Below are positions 50,941 to 62,576 of a DNA stretch of 64,000 nucleotides, piece after piece. Position numbers and translations under genes: made by a program. This DNA comes from Taenia hydatigena (taxonomy: Eukaryota; Platyhelminthes; Cestoda; Cyclophyllidea; Taeniidae): NCBI GenBank assembly GCA_036345935.2, contig JADWOT020001288.1, positions 1 through 64,000 of the forward strand. Reading direction: 5' to 3'. The stretch's first letter is position 1; the number at the start of each line of letters is the position of its first letter. A model generated the notes under the pieces. The model worked only from the letters and a program-made list of their open reading frames with translations, searched no databases and was not told the DNA's origin.

Positions 50941-51504
50941 GTTGTTTCAAATCACCACCGCGGTGCTTCTTGGGTGCTGTTTTAAATATCACTTTTTTAC
51001 AATGACGACTCTTCTACGCCTTCTTGTTTCTCAGTGGCTTTCCACGATCACATTGTTAGCAACCCTCTGCATTCATTTCGGTCGTGTTCATTTTTTCGAC
51101 AAAGAAACCTGCAATATCTTAGTAACGATGCAAAGATCCTTTTTAGCCCTCAGATTTTCATCATCAGGAATGAGAATCATTTATGCTTGATTTGCTCTAC
51201 TGGTGTTAAGTTGATTTTTATTCAGTGAAAGACTATCGAGGCACACTCGTCAATTATTGTCGCCTTGTGAATACCACCGAGGTGCGTGATGGCTGAGCCG
51301 TGTCGATCCTCCAATTTAAAAAGTTAGTGCCACTGACGCACAGCAGTCGTTCATTCGGTCTGCCATGCGTCCACGCAGGCAACATGAATTATTAGTGATG
51401 CGTGCCAGTTCCATGAGGCCTGTCCGTTTAAACCTGAATTGAGGGAGGTATCAGAGGAGCCACAAGAAGTAACGGCGATTACATGTAGCAAAGTAATTAT
51501 GCGG
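50941..51504. other. Unmarked DNA after satellite
   Basis: May contain further unrecognisable satellite remnants. Short open frames only. Confidence 0.35.
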
Positions 51505-51850
51505 GTATGTGGGTGAGTGGGTGGGTGGGTGGTAAGGTGTTGGTGGAACGTGGAGTTGAATTTAATAAGGCAACTAAGACTATGCAAAAAGCAACTAGGG
51601 GGATCTTACTTCACCCAGGATAGAACTGTCGACTTGGTAGACTAGAAGGACAGGTTAGGAGAGGAGGTGAGATGAATGTGCCTTCGCGCTCACATACATA
51701 CAGGCACACACGCACACACAGAGGTTCCTACCGGGTGGTGGGACACCGATGGAGGCGACTCTCTAAAAGGACGAAAATAAACGTAGGCAATGACACACAC
51801 ACAAACTGGAGCAGACAGACAAACAGGCAGGCAGGCACAGATACATGGTG
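51505..51850. repeat. Low-complexity block (GTGG and CA/CAGG runs)
   Basis: A GTGGGTGGGTGGGTGG run lies at about 51514-51532. CA-rich runs occur at 51691-51722 and 51791-51803, and a CAGACAGACAAACAGGCAGG run lies near 51813-51836. These are ordinary microsatellite-type tracts, and translated reading of them is not meaningful. Confidence 0.8.
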
Positions 51851-52970
51851 AAAAGGAGCGGTTGGTCTGTTGGGGGCGGGAACGCACGTTCTTATTCGTT
51901 AATGCAGAGTGCCAGGTAGGGGAACCCTGAATAGGGAGAAAATAATTGGACAGTGAGATGATGAGGTGGGATTTGGTCGAGTCTACAAATTACGAAGCGG
52001 GAAATAGGATCAGCACGCTCACCTTCGCTCTCCAGGGAGTAAGTGGAGTAGGAGTGGGAGTAGGAGACGAAATTGAAGCGAAGTGGTGTAGAACAAACTA
52101 CAGTGACAGAGAAGGTTGCAATGGATAATTAATAGAGATGCAGGCCATGATATACGAAAAAAAGTTTTGGTCTTAGGATAAGCGCGATTGAGTTTGATGC
52201 AGTACAGCCTGTGCTAGTGTGATGTAGGTTATGAATCTTGGCAATGTTGATTCCTGTCATAGGGTAGAGTGAGACTAGTAGAGAGATATAGGGGACTAAC
52301 AAAGAGGGCGCTGGCAGACAACAAGGCTGTGGCAAATTGAGGCCAATCTTGAAGAAGAGGAGGGCGAGCGCAGCGTTAGGGGCAGAGAGGTAAAGGTTTT
52401 TTGTGCTACTATATTAAGTAAATAAAGACAAGGAAATAAGAAGCAGGGAGTACCAACTCCTCTGTTCCAGTTGAATTAAATGTATAGAGCACAAACAGTG
52501 CAACAAAATGCAAGGCGCAAAGCCTGGAAGAATGTAGAACGCCGTAGTAGGCGATAAAGAAGGTACTCATTGAAGGCGCGTTGCAGTGGAGCATAAGCAA
52601 CGGGATGTAGGGAAGAATTGCTTTCCTTCCATTCCGGCGCCATGGCTAGGTCCACTTACAATTCAAGTATTTTAGCCTTTAGTGTCTGCAAGAAAGATAA
52701 AAAGAGGAGAAGACCTCATTTCACATGGCATCGAGCTGTGTTGAGCGGGTCGGACAAATCGAATTCGAGTGTTGTTAGGCTGACTTTGATGGTAACGCAA
52801 AAGGCGCGTCTTAGTATAAGGCAAGCATGGAAGGACTGGTAGCCCTGTCCACCCTCTTATTTACTTTGTGCAAGTCTGTCATAATCAATGAGGTGACTAG
52901 TCTGCTCTCTTCTTATTGAGTGCAATCTAGTCAGATCTAGTCAAGCCTAGCCCTGCATATTATGCTACAG
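51851..52970. other. Unmarked purine-rich DNA
   Basis: Strand-asymmetric, purine-rich on the plus strand in places (for example 52030-52070). Short open frames only. Confidence 0.4.
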
Positions 52971-53080
52971 GACTTTCGCAGTAGAACATACAAAAGAGCA
53001 AGTTATTATTACTGCCCCAACATGTCTCTTGTTGCTGCCACTTATTTGGTGAATGTAAAGGCATGGAAGAGACATGAAAG
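52971..53080 (+). CDS. Candidate short exon, unknown protein
   Basis: Begins after TATGCTACAG (52961-52970) and ends in GAAAG before a consensus donor GTAAGC at 53081. One frame is open throughout (36 codons plus 2 nt; includes SYYYCPNMSLVAATYLVNVK). A 127-codon open frame (53074-53457) overlaps the end and includes a hydrophobic, membrane-like stretch. It runs into repeat R7, so the two readings are alternatives. At 110 nt, an open frame with these splice sites could easily be chance. Confidence 0.22.
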
Positions 53081-53259
53081 GTAAGCGTGACACAGCAAAC
53101 TTTGTGAAGGATAAGGTTAAACAAAAAAATTTACCACTCACTTTAAAGATGAACTTTGCGGTAATAACGATGTGTATCTGCTGCCTGCCTCTATTGCTCT
53201 GCTTGGCAGAGTTATTTTATTGCATTGATAAAGAGCCTGAATGCACATCTGATAGATTT

Positions 53260-53645
53260 AGAGAACTGGTGAAGTGGCAAAGAGATGTGAAGCCGAGTCT
53301 ATGGAATGAGACAGAGTGGGAAGGAGAAAAGGGAATTGGACATGGACACCGTAGGATGAATCTTCACAGTGCTGTAATGCAACATTCCGTGTTTCATTTC
53401 CACTCCCTCCCATCTATCCCTCAACTAACTCACCTACCCACTCATCTAACCATCTGATTTAAACTTGAAGAATTTTAACTTTTTAGCAGCACACTCAAAG
53501 AGGCTAAAGATAGTTTTCCTATCCATGTGGTTAACACTGGATTACAGATTCGATAATATTGAAGTGAAGCACGCAAAAGAAATGAGGAAGGAGGAGGAAG
53601 GGTTATTGGCATAACTTGCTACTAATTTCTACTGTAGCTATCTGT
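53260..53645 (+). repeat. Repeat family R7, copy 1
   Basis: Aligns in direct orientation with 54230-54640. Matching landmarks, in order, are CTTCACAGTGCTGT / CTGTACAGTGCTGT, a pyrimidine-rich CAC..CCCATC stretch, CACACTCAAAGAGGCTAAAGATAGTTT / CAAACTCGAAGACGCTAAACGTAGTTT, a GAGGAGGA purine patch, and CTAATTTCTA...CTATCTG. Strongly diverged with indels. Boundaries approximate. Confidence 0.5.
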
Positions 53646-54229
53646 TTTGGCCAAAACGGTGGGCCGGATGGTTAAGAGTGGTGCTAAGATGGCAAGGGAG
53701 GCGACAAAAGCAAAAAAAAAATGACAGAAGCCTGAATAGGAGGAGAAAAACGAAGCAAAAGGGAGGCATTGACGGCCAACTGAATTAAAGGGACGAATCC
53801 ACGAAGAGAGATGAACAGCAGGATGTGAAACAATGCCTAGGCAATCATTTCCGACGCTGCTGTGCGATGGATCAGTTCAAATCCTACACGTGTGAATCGA
53901 TTAGCGGCATCCCTTGTGGATGATTTGTGGGAGTAGACATCACTTCACTTCGTGTTCATTACCTTGGTTAAATTATGTGCATCATAGTGCATGCAAAGGA
54001 GGCGGAGGAGGATGAGACGAACCACCAATACCAATGTGCTTTGAAGGAACTGCGCTGCCTTGTCTATAAAGTTTTCCGTCAGCTTTCGGCAACTAACTCC
54101 TGGTGATTGCTATGGAGCTGGTAAAGGTACGCTTTTGTTGCTTATTCCTAACCGCTTGCCTATAGTCCAGGGATGACAATAGCGGTCATTGCACCTCTCC
54201 AGTAGAGGAGGCTGCACAATTGCTTAGCT
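53646..54229. other. Unmarked DNA between R7 copies
   Basis: Purine-rich, with an A9 run near 53714. A tRNA-like A-box segment near 53663-53680 is discussed among the rejected items. Confidence 0.4.
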
Positions 54230-54640
54230 GAAGGCTACGAAAGAATAGTTGGAAGAGAGACGAAGGTAAGACGCCCACAGACGAGAAGTAAAGGAGGGGA
54301 TAGAGAAGGGCCATCATCGGAAGTGTCTGTACAGTGCTGTGGCACTGCGTTCTCTATTCTATGTTCCCTTTTTTCCACATCCTAATGAATGTTTTCATTT
54401 ACCCATTTCTCTAACAATATATTCGAGTGTGGTTCGGAGGAATGGGTTTCGTGGACGGAACATAAGTTTCTATCAAGCGACAAACTCGAAGACGCTAAAC
54501 GTAGTTTACCTTGATAAGTAAATTACTCTAGCTGCGACGAAGCGCGTTAATGAGGTTAGTGAGGAGGAGTTTAGGATGAAGCAGAGGAGAAGGAAAAGTT
54601 GATAGCATGATCAACTTCTAATTTCTATGATTTCTATCTG
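54230..54640 (+). repeat. Repeat family R7, copy 2
   Basis: Direct partner of 53260-53645, offset by about 970 bp, so the two may reflect an old tandem duplication of a roughly 1-kb unit rather than two insertions. Copy 2 carries an extra stretch near 54430-54470. Confidence 0.5.
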
Positions 54641-55481
54641 CATTAGCCCTTTGACTTCCTTTGAACAATAGTGCAGAAAGTTGGAGGGCCACAGAGAGAT
54701 TAAGGTGGAGGCTGTGGGAGTGAAGGATACGAGGTTGACCGGATGTGAGTAGGCAACGATGGAAACCAAGACAGAGATGAAAGTGAAAATAGGTTTAACG
54801 CGCATTAGCAGATGACTGAATCCCCTAAGATGGCTAGATAACGGTCTTTGAATCTCCCTACTGGTGTCGAGCAGCCTTAATGTTCAGCATTCTAAATGTT
54901 TGTTAACCACGCCCCACTTGTTTAAGAAACCCATCAGTACAGGTCCGAGGATTAGGCAATTCTTGAGCCTTCTTGCTCACAGCCAAGCTCTAAGCTCGAC
55001 CGAAAGATGTACACCTGATTGCTAATGGAAATGAAGGAATAAAGTACATTTGTTCGCTTCGCCTTAATATTAAATCGCGAAATCCATGCTTGAAGGTAGG
55101 ACTGGAGAAGCGAGGCTCTGACGCCTCGTACTTATGCCCTATGCTTCGCCAGCAGTATTTTTAGAAGCTGGTAGTGGTGCTTGTTCCTCTGTCCTTTTTC
55201 TCAATTCCTACTCGTCTAACCTCCTCTAGGTAAATCATGAATTAACAAATGTGATCTGTGGACTGTCAATCATTGTACTTAATGTTAGTGCCTTTTTCTG
55301 CAAACAATAAAGTTTGAAATTTGGGCTTAATAATTACAAATCGTAAAGTCTGCTATCTCTACCTTTTTTTGTAAAAAGAAAACACAAAATTAACCGATCT
55401 TTAAAAATTTTACTTTGAACGTGTAGAGGTGAACACTAATGAGTTCCCTTTCCTTTATTTTAAAATTTGAGCTTTTACCAG
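54641..55481. other. Unmarked DNA
   Basis: No gene recognised. A pyrimidine-rich stretch ends in CAG at 55481, where the next candidate exon begins. Confidence 0.4.
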
Positions 55482-55952
55482 TGCTCATCAATGCCAATTG
55501 TTGATTCAGTCATGGATAGTGGCAAGACAGTTAACGTTAGTGTTGATTTTCTAGCCGATAGTGAGGAAACAGTGCTAGAGACAGAGGAGAATCTAAAAAA
55601 CAGCTCCACCCACGGCGAGGAAAAAGATATACCTCAGGAGGATGATCTCGCAACAATAGTATTAGTAGACGTGCCAGACGCAACAGTGCATAGTGCTACG
55701 GAAAGGTAGGAAACTAGTGCTAATCTATCCAGTCCTAGTCAGAGCGGTTTGTCTTACCAGCCAATTATCTCTGGTTTGATCAATCTAGTTTTCTGGCTGA
55801 CAAGTCCTGATCAAAGTGAACCTCTTCACCGACCATCCAGTCCAGGGCAAATCAATTCGTCTCTCCGGCTATCAGCTCCTAATCAAGGCGAACCCTTCCG
55901 ATTACCATTTAGTCTTAACCCACTCGATCTCATTGAAGAACATGCAGTTTGA
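55482..55952 (+). CDS. Candidate two-exon coding segment with a 27-nt intron
   Basis: After the acceptor-like GAGCTTTTACCAG (55469-55481) a frame is open to 55705. It encodes an acidic, Ser/Thr-rich segment (for example SEETVLETEENLKNSS and GEEKDIPQEDDLATIV). A TAG follows at 55707, within a sequence that starts GTAGGA and ends TATCCAG (55706-55732). Removing these 27 nt keeps the frame and joins AG+T. The second part (55733-55949) encodes a Ser/Pro-rich segment in which a degenerate motif of about 14 residues recurs (SPSQSG.., SPDQSEPLHRPSS, SPGQ.., APNQGEPFRLPFS), then stops at TGA (55950-55952). The alternative is a single decayed frame with nonsense mutations: the frame is open again after that TGA to 56097. 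No domain is recognised. Confidence 0.35.
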
Positions 55953-57833
55953 AACCAAAGGAATCCCTTTCTCCTTGACCATTTAATGGTTGCAACTAGA
56001 CGATTCCCGCCCACTAACGCAACGACTGATTTAGGAATACAAGTCAGTCCTAGGCTTGTTGCACTTGCGATGAGTCCCATGGCTGTTGCGCTATGGTAAT
56101 TATTGTATTCTGATCTAATATTATTTCATGCCTCACCAAACATTAATGCCATATGGCAAGTTTGAGGAGTGTGGGAGCTAAAACGAACATTTGCAATCAC
56201 TAAAATCTTAATGCTTTCTAGTCTTTAAATGATCATTTAAACCAGGTGCATATAAGTCAGCTCAAAACTGAATTTGATTTTTATGAAATTGAACAGGGTG
56301 TTAAGCATCGCGCAAAATACACTCAATATAGCATCTCTCGACCCGTCGCAAAATGATTTAGATTGAATCCCTGTCTACGCATAGAATCATCTAAATGATT
56401 ACAGACCACTTGATTTGGTCAGCCTATTCTCAACATTTGGACAAATTCTTGGGCGTTCTTGTGGACTAACTTGCAAGGAGCTGCAAACAGGCGCCATGGT
56501 ATATCGTTGCTAGACAGTTTGCACTTTGTTGCCCATACAAACCGTGAATCTTATTAGGTAAGCCTTTACTGCTTTGCTTTACCTTGTAGGGTTTTTAAGG
56601 TTTGGTAGCTTTACAAATTCTTGGGCAGCTATGGAACATATGGGTGGTCGTGAAATAAACGGCTTTCGATTAAGAGTTATGCGTAAGTGAAGGGGCAGAA
56701 GTCTCGCCCTTCCGCCAAATCAATGCGCAAAATGCTTGTGCCAACTTTACAATTAAATCAGTTTGTTATTCCTTCTAGGCTACGACACTGCCTTTGCTGT
56801 GGAATTTAGCTCTATGCACCTAATTCTTCACCCTGGGTACCTGCTTCCCCCATCCATCATTTTCAGGCACTTTGCATTAACGCCAGCTTCCGGATCAGCC
56901 TCCATACAAGATCCATTATATTTTCAACTCATCCATTCTAAGTTTAACGTGATGGCTTGAGAGTCGCAGGATTCTTTTATTGATGATAAGTGGAAGTCTG
57001 CGCTGAAGCACTAAACATATATGCAAGCCTACATAGGGCAGCTATTTGGAGTAAGGACAGTCAGATGGAAAACATGCGTAGCCATTCCAATTTTTCCCTT
57101 TAGGACGCTAAGGGGTTGACCAACATTAAGAGCTATATACATAGCAGCATAACTAGGATGCAGTAATGATTTAGAGGTGTCTTGTTAAGAGCAAGTTATT
57201 ATACTCTGGTTTTTTCAAATGTTGTAGCGTTATCGTGCTTGCCGTTATCGATTATCTCCAGGCTGCACAGGTGTTTAGGAAGTGATTACACGCCAATGCG
57301 GAAGAACAAATAGAGCAGTGCAAGAAAGTAGTCACGAAATTAAGTGACTGCTCTCTAACGCTTTTGTTGTGCTTTTCTTTAAAATGTTTATGCCGACGCC
57401 GCTGTAAATGGATTCGCTGCTTTTTTGGAAAAGCGATTGCTTTGTCAAACCATTTATCTTGTCTGCTTAAATATTATTTACGTGATGCCACCTTAACAAA
57501 ATAGGTTTTGTTGAGGCATAGCTGCATTTGCTCTGAAAAAGGCATTTGTAATGCAGATTCCCATGGAGGCACAGCTCTGCATGAGCTTGAATTCCAAGTT
57601 AAAGTGGTTCAGCGCCTTAAAAAGTAATCATTTTTTAAAAAAACTGTGTACCTTTTATTTTTAACAATGCACAATGGGTCAAAAGATTCTGGAGTTAATC
57701 GCAATCCTGATTCAGGGAAACGAGCATTCGAATAAGTGCCTTTCATTTCCGTATCTTTGTAAAATGCATGTATTCTAGGAGTTTCAAACCCTATTACTAA
57801 TAATATTAACCGGCAAAGTGCTCCTTTTCCTAG
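55953..57833. other. Unmarked DNA
   Basis: The previous frame stays open in phase to about 56097 after its TGA. Further on only short open frames are seen. A GTAAGC donor-like site at 56560 follows a 44-nt open segment without other support. Confidence 0.4.
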
Positions 57834-58060
57834 TGCATTTTTGCAAACTAATCACAAGCTAGTAAAAGCTTATAACTTGTTGATAAATTGCTACAATGTA
57901 GCAGACTTTGATAAACTTTACTATTATATTACTGACAATGGAAAGGAAATGGAGGAAAGCAAAAGGCATCACAATGCATTTAATTTTTTTTTTATTGCAA
58001 AACAGATGCTCATTGCGCGTGCATGCATTTGTTTCTTTACTCGAGGTTCCAGTGATAAAG
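57834..58060 (+). CDS. Candidate exon, unknown protein
   Basis: Preceded by a strong acceptor-like GTGCTCCTTTTCCTAG (57818-57833) and followed by AAAG|GTAATT (GT at 58061). One frame is open across all 227 nt and reads as a Lys/Tyr-rich helical segment (KLVKAYNLLINCYNVADFDK, YITDNGKEMEESKRHH). It would end in phase 1. A poly-T stretch with TTGCAAAACAG before 58010 is an alternative internal acceptor. The minus strand is also open here, which weakens the case. No family is recognised. Confidence 0.28.
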
Positions 58061-58335
58061 GTAATTATAATGCCACCATGCCACCTGCTTAGAAATAGGG
58101 AATGAGTAAAATGCCTTTGACTGCATAATACAGCTGTGTAGGCTGGCCTCCGGGCCATGCCAGCAGCTTATTTTCCTATGTTTGTTGAATATGTATATCG
58201 TACTCGAGTATTCTGCCTTCTTTTGCTTTTGAGGGAGCCTAGAGACGCTGCAGGTAAAGTGTAAAATGTGTAGCAATAATCTAAGCTGATAAGTTTGCTA
58301 CCCACGTATCAGTTAGTGTTTTGCTTACTTTTCAG

Positions 58336-58446
58336 AGTCAGCTTAGTCAGGTTTTCCAAAGGGTTAATTCATTGGTTTTTGTGTATTATTTTCATAATGA
58401 ATTAGATTTAATTTTGACCAACATCAAAAGACGTTTGAGGTCGAAG
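58336..58446 (+). CDS. Candidate 37-codon exon, unknown protein
   Basis: Textbook-quality boundaries: TTTGCTTACTTTTCAG ends at 58335, and TCGAAG is followed by GTGAGT at 58447. Only one frame is open, phase 0 at both ends (begins SQLSQVFQRVNSL, ends TNIKRRLRSK). A TTTTAG acceptor at 58502 would give a 56-nt intron, but the exon after it is open only in a phase that does not fit this one. The two are therefore not simply joined. No homology is recognised. Confidence 0.33.
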
Positions 58447-58502
58447 GTGAGTCGCGACGTTGTTTTTGTCTTCTTTGAGCATTATGTACGTGTGTCTTTT
58501 AG

Positions 58503-58729
58503 GTTTAATGTTACTTGTAGCATCCTTAGACCCCTTTGAGGGCAAGAGAAGGCATAATACTAGGGTAGAATACATATCCAATATACAAAGGGAACGGTGC
58601 TACTGGTATGGCCCGTTGACCAACCCTGTCGGCCAAGGCAATATGACCAACTATGTGACCTACGCTAGAGGAGGAAAGAGGAAGAGAGGGTGCTTTTCGC
58701 ATAAAATAGAACCATCTGTTCACTTTTAA
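58503..58729 (+). CDS. Candidate terminal exon, unknown protein
   Basis: Starts after GTGTGTCTTTTAG (ends 58502) and is open to TAA at 58727-58729 in the phase that follows a one-base overhang. It therefore fits the phase-1 end of the 57834-58060 segment rather than the 58336-58446 segment. The translation is basic and Gly/Tyr-containing (LDPFEGKRRHNTRVEYISN, CYWYGPLTNPVGQGNMTNY). The opposite strand is also open (58526-58783). No domain is recognised. Confidence 0.25.
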
Positions 58730-59954
58730 AGCTTCATAGTAGACGTGACACCCGGCTTGACTACTACGATCAGGCTCAGTCAATGCGCTATTCGCGAATC
58801 TAACACAGACCCTCTGCCAATGGTGTGAATAGGCGCGTCGGCATTTCCGTTCATTTGGAAGGATAAAATCACTTACAGCATGCGCAGCCGAAATCGATCC
58901 TCGAGATTTGTGAAGAAGGTAATGGAAATCAATTTAAGCCTAGTAATGACCTATCAACTCTCATGAATTTGCGAAAAACCTCGAATCGCCTAACCACAGG
59001 CTAGACATGCGTTCAGTGTTTTCATCTAGCAAGATCTGCAAGAGAAACCAAAGCACTGGCAGTTCCAAAAAACTAGTTAACTCGATCCGAGATGACTGAA
59101 TGAGTCAACAACTACGTACTTCTAAAATATATCACCCCTCCCAGTTTGAAATACATAAATCGCCTAAAACTTCAACATCTTGCTTGACTAATGAAGACAT
59201 CATGCTCATATTCGCCTCAATTATTCACCGCAAATGAGTCAATCACACGACTACTCTTAACTGAGGTGACCTCAATACGGGTAAGGTGTTCAAAATCATT
59301 GTTGTAACTTCAAGACGAAATCCACTACACCAACCGGTCGGACAGATCAACGGCTTGCAGGATAGATAAAACCAAACAGTTGGGTTGACATTTGACACCG
59401 TAATCAATGCCAGAATCAATAAACAAAAGGTGAAAAGCAAATGGAACGAAGTGCAAATGATTGCGAGAATGCGGAATGGATGGATAGGGAAGTAGCCTAA
59501 TAAAGGACGGCAGTCTGTTCCTGAAACTCAGTCATCCTTGCCTCCAACTCCGTGGGATCAACATGCGTGCAGCTAAGACTTTACTTCATTTCTGCGAACT
59601 CCACCTCCATAGATGTCGGGAGAGTCTGAGTTGCTGCAGTTGAAACAGCGTGCTTGCGATGGGGTGTCTCTAGCTGCACTGACACCTAAATACGCGTGGC
59701 CTACAGTGCTGCGCTAGAGGACACGGGTTCCCCATATTCCACCGCGCATTTCGTAACTGTCGCCTCATGATCCCCAGCAGTGGACATCCCTCGGCGTCTT
59801 CGCCGTAGTTATCCTTGAGGTTGGTTGATGTAATGTTGAAAATACACGTGCTTCAACGGTAAACAATGCCAGTCAGACCTTCTTTAATCTTTCACAAATC
59901 TCACATATGCTTGGAACCTCCCAGCAACTCTCTGTCTTATATAAGTAAAGAGGC
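58730..59954. other. Unmarked DNA
   Basis: Short open frames only. A minus-strand TGGTGTAGTGG near 59323-59333 resembles a pol III A box, but its B-box partner is poor. Confidence 0.4.
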
Positions 59955-60203
59955 CGACGAATAGGCCAAAAATGGGAAATGCATGAATTAATAGACGAAT
60001 GGTTAGCTGGACTTGGTGGTTTCGTTCTCGGTTTCATAACAACTGAAGAATATTTTTTTCTCACACAATACCTTAGAGAACTAGAGATGGTTTTGGATGC
60101 GTTTACTGCAGTGGAACCTAACAAGCAAGTCGAAACCCCACTTAGCTGCTGGAAAGAGTTCGTTCGTCTTAAAGAAATTGAATTGGGATGGTTGAACCAT
60201 TGA
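59955..60203 (+). CDS. Candidate ORF or exon, unknown protein
   Basis: A frame open from about 59955 to TGA at 60201-60203, with ATG at 59979. The translation looks like an amphipathic, acidic soluble protein (MHELIDEWLAGLGGFVLGFI, TTEEYFFLTQYLRELEMVLD, SCWKEFVRLKEIELGWLNH). The minus strand is open over the same region for 126 codons, so coding strand cannot be decided from openness alone. The plus-strand composition is the more protein-like. No convincing splice sites, no recognised domain. Confidence 0.28.
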   Translation, partial: RRIGQKWEMHELIDEWLAGLGGFVLGFITTEEYFFLTQYLRELEMVLDAFTAVEPNKQVETPLSCWKEFVRLKEIELGWLNH

Positions 60204-62576
60204 CCAGACATTGATTTAGAACGGATCACCCAAAAATGGTATATGCAGCACATTCTATAACACTGTTAGTTCCAAGGGAACTTCAAAGAAGCAACGAGAC
60301 AGGCAGCTCTAAACACTAAGGATGTTTTCCAGACTGTTTATTCCAGAAGTGACGATTTTCGCCCGCACCAAAAGCCGCTGCGCAAACTGGAAGCCAGATT
60401 AGACGGCGTTACTCTTTTGGTACCAAACCATACAAAGTGACGCAGTAGCAAGACAAAAGGGGCAAAGGAAAGACAAGATTAAGCTGCATAGCTCCATTGC
60501 ATTTGCACCTTATCTTATTTGCTATTAAGGGGTCCAATCATTCGTGAAGAATGCCTGTCCCATCCACCAATTTGAGGCGCGTTCGGAAGAGTGCCGTTCA
60601 CTGCATGTTAAAATAACCCACTTAGCACTAGAGGGCAGGCGGGTCTTCTTCCTTGAAACGCGATGGCAAAGAGCATCTTTCACCTCACACCCAAATGGCT
60701 CAGTGGAAATGGCCTCGAATACAAAGCCCAAACAAAGTTATTTAATGAGCAATAAAGCGATGGCATCTGAGACACAGAGGCAAAATTGGACCACAGGAGG
60801 ACCAGAAATGCCTGCTTACGGAACCTCCAGATACACACAGAAATGCCAAACGACTAATAAGACCAAGTCGGTTATCAATCATTAGCCAACTAAAAAGGCG
60901 ACTGTGTAGGAACATTTGCCGAGGTGCTTTGCAAAATCAAGAAAGCGCCAAGTCCATTTTATGGCACATCATCATCACTGCAACACTTCAGTCCACAATG
61001 CAAGCCCCTCTCACTAGTGCATAAGCTTTGCACGATTCTTGCCTTTGTCACCAAAAAGCAAAAACGCAGCACCCAGTCAATGTTTCCCCAATGCTACTGT
61101 AGTCTTCGAACTATCTATTCTGTTGTGTTTTTTAGCCAATTTCCGACACCGATAACTAGAGCTAAGCAAAAGAAACTTGAAGAAACATTACGGAAGGAAT
61201 AGGAAGAACGAGGAGAGGAAGTATATTACTCTAGTATATTACTCCAGCAATGATTCACTAACCCTTACTGTTTTCAAGAAGTCCCTTCCAAGCGCCTTCC
61301 AGCTATATCGAATTTTACCAATCAGGTAGATCTCAGACATCAGCTTCGTTGGTCCTCTCTAAGTTACCGAATCGCCGTGAACAACTGCATCCAAAGTCTA
61401 CCGCACACGCACACACACCAATACACATAAATCATTGCCCCTCAAACATGGAGTGTCGAGTGTTTTACAACGGTGAAGTGACCAGTATGTGGATGGTTGG
61501 GTGGTAACCGGTAATGAAATGTTTATTTGCCTAGTGGTCGTGACAGCACAGGCCATTTCTTATCATGGAATCAAAATTTTCATGAACTGAATCCAGGTAG
61601 CAGTTATGCAGTCAACGTCCATCACATCAGCTTAAATAATGAGGAGGTAAATCAACTGTTGCACCATCACTCACGTCCCACATCGCTGTTTACTGCTATT
61701 AACGCGTTGATCCAGAGTAAGTCCAAATAAAAAAGATTTGCAATTTTATTCTATTTAGTGCTAAGGACCCACTTAAGCGTACTGCCCTTTAACTGCCTTG
61801 AAGTCACCAAAATCAAACTCATCAAATCATTTGGTAAGAAGGAATAAGTCTTACCCCCACCTGACGCTCATTCACCGAATACTATGCTAAAACTAGACAA
61901 CAAGCTGGCCTTCGCTTCAACATTCGGACCAATTTACACCTCAGTTGGTTTTAGCTAATAAGTACAGGAAATCAATGCGAGAACAGCAAGAGGAACCGCA
62001 TCGAAACGGGCGCATGCTATCCAATTTTTCGTGGCTCGGTAGGGATAAAAGTTCAAGTAATAACCTGGAAAACATTGCTGAAATTTAGCTACTCGAACCC
62101 GCTAGACATTCGACAACGACGAAGGATAGGTTGCATGCCGTGAACAAACTGCAGTTCGGAATTCCTAGGAACAGGCTGGTTAGTGATCACGACGCAAAAT
62201 CGGAACCAACAGCACTTGAAATGATTAGTCTAGAACCGGTAATTCCGTACAATACGGGTCATCTCGCTGAGTGGTCTGAATACAAGTTCATTTCAGAATA
62301 AAATCGCCCGTATTTAACGATCAGGCAGCAGTTTCAATACTTTGAAATTTTAGCACCATACTGGATACAGGACGCACAGCATTAGCAATAGAAAATAGGA
62401 AGCCACAAACAAGTAACACCCCGATAAGGGCAGTCTTCAATGCAATTCAGCAAGCTTTAAAAAGGAGAAAAATATTTTGGCCAGATAAAGGTCTAGTTTA
62501 ATTTAATCAACATTTGTAATAGGAAGGAGAAGACTTGCAGTTCAGGGAAAAGCAGGCGTTTCGAAATCCCTTCCCT
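60204..62576. other. Unmarked DNA
   Basis: Open frames up to 113 codons (plus strand 60544-60885), Lys/Thr-rich and without motifs. A short duplicated TATATTACTC motif lies at 61221-61246 and a CA run near 61401-61419. A B-box-like GGGTTCGAG on the minus strand near 62094 is not supported by an A box. Confidence 0.4.

Noticed and set aside
51690..51887. Cys/Val-rich minus-strand frame
   Set aside because: It is a translation of CA-type microsatellite DNA.
53659..53690. tRNA-Ser/Leu-like A box (GGCCGGATGGTTAAG)
   Set aside because: The only B-box-like sequence (CAGTTCAAATCC) is about 200 bp away and no cloverleaf can be drawn.
59315..59345. Minus-strand A box TGGTGTAGTGG as a tRNA or SINE head
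   Set aside because: The candidate B box (GATTTTGAACACC) is weak and too close. No stems form.
62080..62110. Minus-strand B-box-like GCGGGTTCGAGT
   Set aside because: The 3' side of the T stem does not pair and no A box lies at the right distance.
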